Shown: positions 36,743 to 44,757 of the stretch, in pieces
How positions within the stretch are numbered: position 1 is the first letter of the stretch
How the letters are laid out: the number at the start of each line of letters is the position of its first letter
NCBI GenBank assembly: GCA_038231215.1
Contig: JBBRLS010000008.1
Coordinates: 1 to 64,000, forward strand
DNA: 64,000 bases
Reading direction: 5' to 3'
Origin: Schlegelella_A sp038231215
GTDB lineage: Bacteria > Pseudomonadota > Gammaproteobacteria > Burkholderiales > Burkholderiaceae_C
Notes under the pieces: model-generated
What the model saw: only the letters and a program-made list of their open reading frames with translations
Databases searched by the model: none
Told to the model about the DNA's origin: nothing
Position numbers and translations under genes: made by a program

Positions 36743-36877
36743 TCAAGGCTGCGCACGCAGCCGATGATGCGCCACGAGCGCCGCGAGGGCGAATACGGCG
36801 GCGACGAGACCGAGCGCGAAGCGGGCGCCGAGCTCGGTCGCGAGGCGCCCACGCGAGAGCGCCTCGCTATACTTCAC
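36743..36877 (-). CDS. Possible small single-pass membrane protein, 44 aa
   Basis: A frame opening with GTG at 36877 ends with TGA 23 bases before the glutaminase start. It reads as a short basic N-terminus, one hydrophobic helix (FALGLVAAVFALAALVA) and a basic tail. Third codon positions are mostly G or C, as in real genes here, but no Shine-Dalgarno is visible, and the frame lies antisense to the metX promoter region. It might be a small protein co-transcribed with glsA, or a chance frame in GC-rich DNA. Confidence 0.25.
   Translation of the reverse strand: MKYSEALSRGRLATELGARFALGLVAAVFALAALVAHHRLRAQP
36868..36873 (+). promoter_or_regulatory. Candidate -10 box for the metX riboswitch transcript
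   Basis: TATACT is a good match to the sigma-70 -10 consensus. Transcription would start near 36880, just before the first base of the SAM-II aptamer, the expected geometry. I see no good -35 hexamer at the usual spacing. Confidence 0.5.
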
Positions 36878-36881
36878 CCCG

Positions 36882-36935
36882 AAGCGCTGATTTGTTCCGG
36901 CTTGCGGGCGCTCTATAAATTCGGCTAAAGACAGG
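36882..36935 (+). ncRNA. SAM-II (SAM-alpha) riboswitch aptamer
   Basis: The segment contains the hallmark SAM-II elements in order: the stem strand AGCGC, then TGATTTG, TTGC, the closing strand GCGCT, an A-rich loop (ATAAAT) and the pseudoknot-forming GCTAAAG. This matches the known SAM-II pattern, including the metX version seen in environmental DNA. SAM binding is expected to reduce metX-metW expression. It lies about 80 bases upstream of the metX start, and an intrinsic terminator follows. The match rests on memory of the consensus and was not computed. Confidence 0.88.
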
Positions 36936-36942
36936 ACGCAGC

Positions 36943-36978
36943 AACCCGGTGTCCCGCTTTGGCGGCGCCGGGTTTTTT
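36943..36978 (+). terminator. Intrinsic terminator in the metX leader
   Basis: The stem AACCCGG/CCGGGTT with an inner CCGC/GCGG stem and a TTTG loop is followed by a run of six T. It begins only seven bases past the SAM-II aptamer, so SAM-dependent transcription termination before metX is the likely mechanism. Confidence 0.87.
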
Positions 36979-37016
36979 CTTGCCTTCTCTTTCCTTCCCT
37001 GCGAGCTGCGCCTCTC

Positions 37017-38207
37017 ATGTCTTCTCTCGGCGATGTCCTGCCGCAATCGATGCACTTCGCCGAGCCGCTCGGCCTGGCCAGTGGCGCGGTACTGCGCGAC
37101 TACACGCTCGCCTACGAGACCTACGGCACGCTGAACGCGGCACGCAGCAATGCCGTGCTGGTCTGCCATGCGCTGAATGCCTCGCACCACGTCGCCGGCA
37201 CCTATGCCGGGCAGGACAAGAGCGAAGGCTGGTGGGACAACCTGATCGGCCCCGGCAAGCCGCTCGACACCGATCGCTTCTTCGTCATCGGCGTCAACAA
37301 CCCCGGCTCGTGCTTCGGCTCGACCGGGCCGACCAGTGCGAACCCCGATCCGGCGGCGGGCGGGCGCACCTATGGCAGCGACTTTCCGGTCGTCACCGTG
37401 GAGGACTGGGTCGACGCGCAGGCGCGCCTCGTCGATGCGCTCGGCATCGCGAAGTTGGCCGCCGTGATCGGCGGCAGCCTCGGCGGCATGCAGGCGCTCG
37501 ACTGGTCGCTGCGCTATCCCGAGCGCCTGCGCCAGTGCATCGCCGTCGCGACGGCGCCGAATCTCTCGGCGCAGAACATCGCCTTCAACGAGGTGGCGCG
37601 GCGCGCCATCGTCACCGACCCCGAGTTTTTCGGCGGCCACTACGCCGAGCAGGGTGCGATCCCGCGCCGCGGGTTGCGCGTGGCGCGAATGATCGGCCAC
37701 ATCACCTATCTGTCCGACGACGCCATGGAGGCCAAGTTCGGACGCGACCTGCTGCAGGGCACGCTCGGCTATTCGACGCAGGACGTCGAGTTCCAGATCG
37801 AGGCCTACCTGCGCCATCAGGGCGACAAGTTCAGCGAATACTTCGACGCCAACACCTACCTGCTCATCACGCGAGCGCTCGACTACTTCGACCCGGCACG
37901 CGCGCACGGCGGCGACCTGACCGCGACCTTCGCGAAGGCGCGCTGCAAGTTCCAGCTCGTCAGCTTCACCACAGACTGGCGCTTCGCGCCGGCGCGCTCG
38001 CGCGAGATCGTCAAGGCGCTCGTCGACAACCAGCTCGACGTGAGCTACGCCGAGATCGCGGCGCCGCATGGACACGACGCGTTCCTGCTCGACGATCCGC
38101 GCTATCACGGCGTCCTGCGTGCCTGCTTCGAGAACCTGGCGCGCGAGCTCGAGCGGCCCTCACCCCGGCCCTCTCCCGCCAGCGGGAGAGGGGGAAACCA
38201 TGTCTGA
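37017..38207 (+). CDS. metX: Homoserine O-acyltransferase MetX
   Basis: This alpha/beta-hydrolase-fold enzyme acylates homoserine in methionine synthesis. Motifs are IGVNNPGSCFGSTGP, the nucleophile elbow VIGGSLGGMQALDW, and the Asp/His end (FTTDWRFAP and APHGHDAFL). In proteobacteria with an adjacent metW, MetX enzymes have been reported to use succinyl-CoA, so it may be a succinyltransferase. The protein has 396 aa; its last 17 or so residues (PSPRPSPASGRG and following) are encoded by a GC-rich hairpin repeat and are unlikely to be ancestral. It is led by a SAM-II riboswitch and overlaps metW by eight bases. Confidence 0.94.
   Translation: MSSLGDVLPQSMHFAEPLGLASGAVLRDYTLAYETYGTLNAARSNAVLVCHALNASHHVAGTYAGQDKSEGWWDNLIGPGKPLDTDRFFVIGVNNPGSCFGSTGPTSANPDPAAGGRTYGSDFPVVTVEDWVDAQARLVDALGIAKLAAVIGGSLGGMQALDWSLRYPERLRQCIAVATAPNLSAQNIAFNEVARRAIVTDPEFFGGHYAEQGAIPRRGLRVARMIGHITYLSDDAMEAKFGRDLLQGTLGYSTQDVEFQIEAYLRHQGDKFSEYFDANTYLLITRALDYFDPARAHGGDLTATFAKARCKFQLVSFTTDWRFAPARSREIVKALVDNQLDVSYAEIAAPHGHDAFLLDDPRYHGVLRACFENLARELERPSPRPSPASGRGGNHV
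38158..38192 (+). repeat. GC-rich hairpin repeat forming the 3' end of metX
   Basis: CCCTCTCCCGC (38169-38179) and its exact reverse complement GCGGGAGAGGG (38182-38192) form an 11-bp stem with a two-base loop, preceded by a pyrimidine-rich CCCTCACCCC. This resembles a dispersed intergenic element that I recall from many bacterial genomes. Here it is read in frame as Pro/Ser/Arg/Gly residues at the end of MetX and sits just before the metW start, where it could affect metW translation. Confidence 0.75.
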
Positions 38208-38799
38208 TCGAAAGGACATCGAGCTCATCGCCGACCTGGTGCCGAACGGCTCGCGTGTGCTCGACCTCGGCTGCGGCGATGGCGAGTTGCTCGCTTTGCT
38301 CGAGCGCGAGCGCGGCTGCAGCGGCTACGGCATCGAGATCGATGACACCAACGTGCTGGCCTGTCACCAGCGCGGCGTCAACGTCATCCAGCTCAACCTC
38401 GAAGAGGGCCTGTCCTTGTTCGAGGACCAGAGCTTCGACGTCGTGCTGCAGCTCGACACCTTGCAGCACCTGCGAAACACCGAGCGCATGCTGCGCGAGA
38501 CGGCGCGCGTCGGCCGCGTCGGCATCGTCAGCTTTCCGAATTTCGCGCACTGGCCGAACCGGCTGCACGTCGTCGCCGGCCGCATGCCGGTGACGCGCGT
38601 GCTGCCCTACCAGTGGTACGACACGCCGAACATCCGCGTCGGCACGTTCGCCGACTTCGGGGTGTTGGCGAAGAAGGACGGGCTGACGATCCTCGACGCC
38701 TTCGGCATTCAGGCCGGCAAGGCGGTTCGCACCTGGCCCAACCTGCTCGCCAGCGTGGCAGTCTTCAAGTTCGAGCGCGGTCGAGGCGAGGGTCGCTGA
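38200..38799 (+). CDS. metW: Methionine biosynthesis protein MetW
   Basis: MetW is a small SAM-dependent-methyltransferase-fold protein reported to be needed with MetX in many proteobacteria. The 199-aa protein has motif I VLDLGCGDGELLALLE (about 20-35), an acidic loop in GIEIDDTN, and the family segments SFDVVLQLDTLQHL and VSFPNFAHW. The start at 38200 overlaps the metX stop by eight bases; the preceding GGAGAGGGGGAAA provides a strong purine-rich ribosome-binding site made by the hairpin repeat. Confidence 0.93.
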   Translation: MSDRKDIELIADLVPNGSRVLDLGCGDGELLALLERERGCSGYGIEIDDTNVLACHQRGVNVIQLNLEEGLSLFEDQSFDVVLQLDTLQHLRNTERMLRETARVGRVGIVSFPNFAHWPNRLHVVAGRMPVTRVLPYQWYDTPNIRVGTFADFGVLAKKDGLTILDAFGIQAGKAVRTWPNLLASVAVFKFERGRGEGR

Positions 38800-38890
38800 G
38801 CTGCCCCTGCGGCCAGCGCGACCAAGGGCCGTCGCGGTCCCGTCCGGCCTCGGCTATTCTTCGCAGCTTCGAATCCAGGGGTGCCTTGAG

Positions 38891-40153
38891 ATGACCGACC
38901 GAAGCACGGCGCGGGCAGCGAACGCCCGCGCCGGGAGACGCGTTCTGCTGGCTTCGTCTCTGGTGCTTTCCGCGAGCCTCCTCCTCGCGGCCTGCAGCAA
39001 GTCCGACGCGCCGGCCGCGGGCGGCAAGGGGTCGGGCAGCGCGCCTCCGCCCGCCGAGGTGGGCGTCGCCACCGTCGCGCAACGTCCGATCGGGCTTGTG
39101 ACCGAGTTACCGGGCCGCCTCGAGGCGTCGCGCGTGGCGCAAGTGCGGGCACGCGTCGCCGGCATCGTCCTCAAGCGGCTGTTCGTCGAAGGCAGCGACG
39201 TCAAGGCCGGCCAGCCCTTGTTCCAGATCGATTCGGCCTCCTACCAGGCGACGGTCGCGAGCGCGCAGGCTTCGTTGGCGCGCGCCCAGGCCAACGTGAC
39301 GCAGGCCACCGCGCAGGCCGAGCGCTACAAGCCGCTGCTCGAGGCCAATGCGATCAGCAAGCAGGACTACGTCAACGCGGTGGCGGCGCAGAAGCAGGCC
39401 GAGGCCGACGTCGCCTCGGCCAAGGCCTCTGTGCAGAGCGGCCAGATCAACCTCGGCTATGCGTCGGTGACTTCGCCGATCTCGGGGCGCATCGGCCGGG
39501 CGCTCGTCACCGAGGGCGCGCTGGTCGGGCAGGGCGAAGCGACGCCGCTGGCGCTGGTGCAGCAGATCAATCCGATGTATGTGAACTTCACGCAGTCGAC
39601 GACCGACGTGCTCAAGCTGCGCCGCGCCATTGCCAGCGGCAAGTTGAAGAGCACCGGCGGCACCGACTCTGCGAGTGTGCGCATCGTCCTCGAAGACGGC
39701 AGCGACTACGCGCAAACGGGCAAGCTGCTGTTCTCCGACTTGAGCGTCGATCCTACCTCGGGCCAGATCACGCTTCGCGCCGAAGTGCCTAACGCGGCCG
39801 GCGTGCTGTTGCCCGGCATGTACGTGCGCGTGCGCCTCGAGCAGGCTGAGATGCCGACCGGCATCGTCGTGCCGCAGCAGTCGGTGCAACGCGGCTCGAC
39901 CGGCGACAGCGTGATGATCGTCAGCGCCGACGGCAAGGTCACGCCGCGCCCGGTGAAGGTGGGCTCGGCGCAGGGCGGCCAATGGGTCATCCTCGAAGGC
40001 CTGGTGCCCGGCGAGATGGTGATGGTCGACGGCTTCCAGAAGTTGCGCGGCGCGGCGCCCGTCAAGCCCGTGCCGTGGCGGCCGGGCGGCCAGGCGTCGG
40101 CTGCGAGCGGCGCGCCCCAGTCGGCCAGCGCCGCCTCCTCCGCTTCCCGCTGA
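38891..40153 (+). CDS. RND efflux periplasmic adaptor (MexA/AcrA type), lipoprotein
   Basis: This membrane-fusion protein of 420 aa bridges the inner-membrane pump and outer-membrane channel. A lipobox (SLLLAACSK, Cys about residue 36) makes it an inner-membrane lipoprotein. Barrel-sandwich parts occur at PGRLEASRVAQVRARVAG and VTSPISGRIGRALVTEGALV, with a helical hairpin between them (about 110-175). The C-terminus has an Ala/Ser/Gly-rich tail (GQASAASGAPQSASAASS). The pump gene follows after nine bases. No regulator gene is adjacent. Confidence 0.92.
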   Translation: MTDRSTARAANARAGRRVLLASSLVLSASLLLAACSKSDAPAAGGKGSGSAPPPAEVGVATVAQRPIGLVTELPGRLEASRVAQVRARVAGIVLKRLFVEGSDVKAGQPLFQIDSASYQATVASAQASLARAQANVTQATAQAERYKPLLEANAISKQDYVNAVAAQKQAEADVASAKASVQSGQINLGYASVTSPISGRIGRALVTEGALVGQGEATPLALVQQINPMYVNFTQSTTDVLKLRRAIASGKLKSTGGTDSASVRIVLEDGSDYAQTGKLLFSDLSVDPTSGQITLRAEVPNAAGVLLPGMYVRVRLEQAEMPTGIVVPQQSVQRGSTGDSVMIVSADGKVTPRPVKVGSAQGGQWVILEGLVPGEMVMVDGFQKLRGAAPVKPVPWRPGGQASAASGAPQSASAASSASR

Positions 40154-40162
40154 CCCCGCGCG

Positions 40163-43100
40163 ATGGCGCAGTTCTTCATCGACCGGCCCATCTTCGCGTG
40201 GGTCATCGCGTTCTTCATCCTCGTGCTCGGCGGCGTCGCGATCAAGCAGCTGCCGATCGCCCAGTACCCGACCGTCGCGCCGCCTTCGATCGTGCTTACG
40301 GCGGTCTACCCCGGCGCTTCGGCGCAGACGCTCGAAGACAGCGTCATCAGCGTCATCGAGCAGGAGCTGAACGGCTCGCCGGGCCTCATCTATCTGGAGT
40401 CGACGAGCCAGTCGAACGGCGTCGGCTCGATCACGTTGACCTTCGAGCCGGGAACCAGCCCGGACCTGGCCCAGGTCGACGTGCAGAACCGCCTGTCCCG
40501 CGCCGCGCCGCGCCTGCCCGCAGCGGTGACGCAGCAGGGCGTTCGCGTCGACAAGGCGCGCGCGAACTTCCTGCTCTTCACGATCCTCTCGTCGAGCAAC
40601 GGCGGGCTCGATCCGATCGCTCTCGGCGACTACGCCTCGCGCACCGTGCTTCCCGAGATCCAGCGCATCCCGGGCGTCGGCCAGGCGCAACTCTTCGGCA
40701 CCGAGCGCTCCATGCGCATCTGGGTCGACCCAGCCAAGCTGGTCGGCTTCAATCTCTCCACCAACGATGTCGTCGCCGCGATCCGCGCGCAGAACGCGCA
40801 AGTCTCGTCAGGCACGATCGGCGACCTGCCTATCGTCGCCAACACGCCGATTAGCGCCACCGTCGTCGTCGCCGGCCAGCTCACGACGGTCGAGCAGTTT
40901 GACCAGATCGTGCTGCGCGCCAACATCGACGGTTCGGCCGTGAAGCTGAAGGACGTCGCGCGCGTCGAACTCGGCGGCCAGAACTACGGCACGATCGCGC
41001 GCCTCAACGGCAAGCCGTCCACCGGCATCGGCGTGCAGCTCTCGCCCACCGGCAATGCGCTGGCCACCGCCGAGCTGGTGCGAAAGCGCATGGGCGAACT
41101 CGCGCCCTACTTCCCGCAAGGCATGCAGTGGAGCATTCCCTACGACAGCTCCAAGTTCGTGAAGATCTCGATCAGCCGCGTCGTCGAGACGCTGGTCGAG
41201 GCAGTGATCCTCGTCTTTCTCGTGATGTACCTGTTCCTGCAGAGCCTGCGCTACACGCTGATCCCGACCATCGTCGTGCCGGTCGCGCTGTTCGGCTCGT
41301 TCGGCGTCATGCTGGTCTTCGGCTATTCGATCAACGTGCTGACGATGTTCGCGATGGTGCTCGCCGTCGGCATCCTGGTCGACGATGCGATCGTCGTCAT
41401 CGAGAACGTCGAACGCATCATGAGCGAGGAGGGACTCTCGCCGCGCGACGCGACCAAGAAGGCGATGGGCCAGATCACGGCAGCGCTGGTCGGCATCAGC
41501 GTCACGCTGGTCTCGGTGTTTCTGCCGATGGCCTTCTTCAGCGGCTCGGTCGGCAACATCTATCGCCAGTTCTCGCTCGTCATGGTGAGCGCGATGCTGT
41601 TCTCGGTCTTCCTCGCCCTGTCGCTGACGCCGGCGCTTTGCGCCACGTTTCTCAAGCCGGTCGAGGCCGGCCACAAACAGGAAAAGCGCGGCCCCTTCGG
41701 CTGGTTCAACCGCGGCTTCAAGGCGACCACGCACGGCTACGAAGGCTGGGTCGCGAAGATCCTGAAGCGCACCGGACGATTCCTCGTGCTGTTCGGGCTG
41801 ATCGTCGCCGTCGTCGTGTTCATGTTCCTGCGCATGCCGGCGTCGTTTCTGCCGACCGAGGACCAGGGCTACCTGATCGCGAACGTGCAGTTGCCGCCGG
41901 GCGCGACGCAGGCGCGCACGCTGGCCGTCATGGAGCAGGCGGAAAAGTTCTTCCTCAGCCAGCCCGAGGTCGACCAGATGGTGAGCGTGCTCGGCTTCAG
42001 CTTTTCGGGCAGCGGCCAGAACGCGGCGCTCGCCTTCGTGCCGCTCAAGCCCTGGGACGAGCGCAGCGGCGCGGCGCACTCGGCGCAGGCGCTCGCCGGG
42101 CGGGCCTTCGGCGCGCTCTCGGGCGTGCGCGACGCCTTCATCTTCGCGCTCGTGCCGCCGGCGATCCCCGAGCTAGGCACCGCCACTGGCTTCGACTTTC
42201 GTCTCGAGGATCGCGGCAGCAACGGTCATGTGGCGCTGGTCGCGGCGCGCAACCAGTTGCTCGGCATGGCGGCGCAAAGCAAGGTGCTGGCGGGCGTGCG
42301 GCCGAACGGCCTGGAAGACGCACCGCAGCTCCGGCTCGACATCGACCGCGACCGCGCCAGCGCGCTCGGCGTCAGCTTCGACAACGTCAACGCCGTGCTC
42401 TCGACGGCGCTCGGCTCATCCTACGTCAACGACTTTCCGAATGCAGGCCGGCTGCAGCGCGTCGTCGTCCAAGCCGACGCACCCGACCGCATGGACGGCG
42501 ACGATCTGCTGCGCCTGAACGTCATCAACAACCAGGGCAAGCCGGTGCCGATGTCGGCGATCGCGACGACGCGTTGGGTGACCGGGCCGATCCAGACGAT
42601 CCGCTACAACGGCTATCCGGCGATGCGTCTCGCTGGCGACGCTGCGCCGGGCTACTCGACCGGCGATGCGATGGACGAGATGGAGCGTCTCGCCGGCCAA
42701 CTGCCGGCCGGTTTTGCCTACGAATGGACCGGCCAGTCGCGCGAGGAGCGTCTCTCGGGCTCGACCGCGACCTTGCTGCTCGGCTTCTCGCTGCTCGCCG
42801 TCTTCCTTTGCCTGTCGGCCCTCTACGAAAGCTGGTCGATCCCCTTCGCCGTGCTGCTCGCCGTGCCGCTCGGCGTGCTCGGCGCGGTCATCGGTGCAAC
42901 GCTTCGCGGCATGCCGAACGATGTGTTCTTCAAGGTCGGCCTGATCACCGTGATCGGCCTGTCGGCAAAGAACGCGATCCTCATCATCGAGTTCGCCAAG
43001 GACCTGCATGCCGAGGGCAAGGGCCTCATCGAGGCAACGCTCGAGGCGGTGCACCTGCGCTTCCGGCCGATCCTCATGACCTCGATCGCCTTCATCCTCG

Positions 43101-43330
43101 GCGTGCTGCCGCTCGTCGTCTCGTCGGGCGCCGGCTCGGCGAGCCAGCGCGCCATCGGCACGGGCGTGATGGCCGGCATGTTCACGGCGACCTTCCTGGC
43201 GATCTTCTTCGTGCCGGTGTTCTTCGTCGTCGTGCGGCGCATCTTCAAGGGTGGGGGCGTGCGCGGCGCGCCGAAGAAGGCTGACCCGGTCACGACCGAC
43301 GCGGCGCCGGGGACGAGCGGCCATGTCTGA
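40163..43330 (+). CDS. RND efflux pump, HAE1 family (AcrB-like)
   Basis: This proton-driven multidrug exporter of 1055 aa is full length. It begins MAQFFIDRPIFAWVIAFFI, typical of AcrB-like proteins. Twelve transmembrane helices and two large periplasmic loops are seen. The proton-relay Asp pair is in GILVDDAIVVIENVERIM (about 408-409) and the relay Lys is in GLSAKNAILIIEFAKD (about 938). It lies between the adaptor and outer-membrane factor genes, with an eight-base overlap to the latter. Hydrophobic drugs, dyes or solvents are likely substrates; none can be specified. Confidence 0.96.
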   Translation: MAQFFIDRPIFAWVIAFFILVLGGVAIKQLPIAQYPTVAPPSIVLTAVYPGASAQTLEDSVISVIEQELNGSPGLIYLESTSQSNGVGSITLTFEPGTSPDLAQVDVQNRLSRAAPRLPAAVTQQGVRVDKARANFLLFTILSSSNGGLDPIALGDYASRTVLPEIQRIPGVGQAQLFGTERSMRIWVDPAKLVGFNLSTNDVVAAIRAQNAQVSSGTIGDLPIVANTPISATVVVAGQLTTVEQFDQIVLRANIDGSAVKLKDVARVELGGQNYGTIARLNGKPSTGIGVQLSPTGNALATAELVRKRMGELAPYFPQGMQWSIPYDSSKFVKISISRVVETLVEAVILVFLVMYLFLQSLRYTLIPTIVVPVALFGSFGVMLVFGYSINVLTMFAMVLAVGILVDDAIVVIENVERIMSEEGLSPRDATKKAMGQITAALVGISVTLVSVFLPMAFFSGSVGNIYRQFSLVMVSAMLFSVFLALSLTPALCATFLKPVEAGHKQEKRGPFGWFNRGFKATTHGYEGWVAKILKRTGRFLVLFGLIVAVVVFMFLRMPASFLPTEDQGYLIANVQLPPGATQARTLAVMEQAEKFFLSQPEVDQMVSVLGFSFSGSGQNAALAFVPLKPWDERSGAAHSAQALAGRAFGALSGVRDAFIFALVPPAIPELGTATGFDFRLEDRGSNGHVALVAARNQLLGMAAQSKVLAGVRPNGLEDAPQLRLDIDRDRASALGVSFDNVNAVLSTALGSSYVNDFPNAGRLQRVVVQADAPDRMDGDDLLRLNVINNQGKPVPMSAIATTRWVTGPIQTIRYNGYPAMRLAGDAAPGYSTGDAMDEMERLAGQLPAGFAYEWTGQSREERLSGSTATLLLGFSLLAVFLCLSALYESWSIPFAVLLAVPLGVLGAVIGATLRGMPNDVFFKVGLITVIGLSAKNAILIIEFAKDLHAEGKGLIEATLEAVHLRFRPILMTSIAFILGVLPLVVSSGAGSASQRAIGTGVMAGMFTATFLAIFFVPVFFVVVRRIFKGGGVRGAPKKADPVTTDAAPGTSGHV

Positions 43331-44750
43331 TCGCCGCCTGGCCAGGGCCGCCCTGGTTTCGCTGCTCGCGCTGGGCGGCTGCGCTTCGCTGATCCCGCAC
43401 TACGAGCGCCCGGCGGCACCGATTCCCGCGAGCTATGCGCAGGAGATGACTCCAGCCGCCAGTGCGGGCAGCGTCGCCGCAGCCGACCTCGACTGGAGGC
43501 AGTTCTTCGCCGATTCACGCCTGCGTCGACTCGTCGAGCTCGCGCTCGCCAACAACCGCGACCTGCGCGTAGCCGTGCTCAACATCGAGCAGACGCGCTC
43601 CCTCTACGACGTGCGCCGTGCCGACCAGCTGCCGAACGTCGGCGCCGGCGGCACGGTGTCGCGCCAGCCGGGCAGTGGCGGCAGGCTCGCCACGACCTAC
43701 GCGGTGGGCCTCGCCGTCACCGGCTACGAGCTCGACCTGTTCGGCCGCGTCCACGACCTGAGCGAAGCAGCGCTCGATCAATACTTCGCGACGACCGAGA
43801 CGAGAAAGGCGGTGCAGATCAGCCTCGTCGGTTCGGTCGCCACCGCCTACCTCGCCCTGCTCGCCGACGACGAGCTGCTCGCCGTGACGCGGCAGACCCT
43901 GGCGACGCGCGAAGACTCGACTCGATTGACCAAGCTGCGCTTCGACAACGGCGCATCGTCGGAGCTCGACTATCGGCAATCGGAATCGCTGCTCGAAGGC
44001 GCGCACGTCGCGCTGGCGCAATCGCTGCGCCAGCGCGCCCTCGACGAGAACGCTCTGCAACTCCTCGTCGGCCAGCCCTTGCCCGCCGACCTGCCGGCGC
44101 CGCTGCCGCTCGACGACTGGCAGCTGAGCGCCGACCTGCCGGCCGGGCTGCCTGCCGAGCTGCTCGAGCGCCGTCCCGACATTCGCGCCGCCGAGCAGCA
44201 GCTGCTCGCCAACAACGCCAACATCGGCGCGGCACGCGCGGCGTTCTTTCCCAGGATCACGCTGACCGGCAACCTCGGCACCGCGAGCACGGCGCTCTCG
44301 GGCCTGTTCAAGAGCGGCAGCTATGCGTTCACCGGCGCGGCCCAGTTGCTGCAGCCGCTGTTCGACGCCGGCCGCAACAGCGCCAACCTCGGTGTTGCCA
44401 AGGCCAATCGCGACATCGCCGTGGCCCAGTACGAGAAGGCGATCCAGACGGCGTTCCGCGAGGTCTCCGATGCGCTGGCCGGCCGGGCCACGCTCGGCGA
44501 GCAGTTGCGTGCGCAGGCAGCGCAGACCAACGCGCTGGCCATCACCTATCGCCTGGCCGATCTGCGCTACCGCGCCGGCGCGGCGAGCTATCTCGACGCG
44601 CTCGACGCGCAGCGCTCGCTCTTCGTCGCCCAGCAGGCACTCGTGCAGACGCGGGCTCTGCAGCTTCAGAACCTCGTCGCCTTGTATCGCGTGCTGGGCG
44701 GAGGCTGGAAGGAAGCGTCGGCGGGCGCAACGACGACGCCACCGCGCTGA
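43323..44750 (+). CDS. Outer-membrane efflux factor (OprM/NodT family), lipoprotein
   Basis: This TolC-like trimeric channel subunit of 475 aa has a lipoprotein signal (LLALGGCASL, Cys about residue 20) as in OprM. Two OEP repeats occur at about residues 65-255 and 285-460, with LLERRPDIRAAEQQLLANNANIG broken here as LLERRPDIRAAE and the following helix. The start at 43323 overlaps the pump gene by eight bases; longer frames to 43251 lie inside the pump gene. It completes the tripartite operon and is convergent with the GGDEF gene eight bases on. Confidence 0.94.
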   Translation: MSDRRLARAALVSLLALGGCASLIPHYERPAAPIPASYAQEMTPAASAGSVAAADLDWRQFFADSRLRRLVELALANNRDLRVAVLNIEQTRSLYDVRRADQLPNVGAGGTVSRQPGSGGRLATTYAVGLAVTGYELDLFGRVHDLSEAALDQYFATTETRKAVQISLVGSVATAYLALLADDELLAVTRQTLATREDSTRLTKLRFDNGASSELDYRQSESLLEGAHVALAQSLRQRALDENALQLLVGQPLPADLPAPLPLDDWQLSADLPAGLPAELLERRPDIRAAEQQLLANNANIGAARAAFFPRITLTGNLGTASTALSGLFKSGSYAFTGAAQLLQPLFDAGRNSANLGVAKANRDIAVAQYEKAIQTAFREVSDALAGRATLGEQLRAQAAQTNALAITYRLADLRYRAGAASYLDALDAQRSLFVAQQALVQTRALQLQNLVALYRVLGGGWKEASAGATTTPPR

Positions 44751-44757
44751 GTCCACG

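Noticed and set aside
36743..37018. Longer 91-codon version of the small frame upstream of glutaminase
   Set aside because: Its N-terminal half is antisense to the SAM-II aptamer and terminator, so only the shorter GTG-initiated version is kept, with low confidence.
38199..43331. Identical eight-base overlap CATGTCTGA at metX/metW and at the RND pump/outer-membrane factor junction
   Set aside because: Both second genes begin Met-Ser-Asp-Arg, so the shared bases are explained by the start context. Two cases are too few to suggest a signal.
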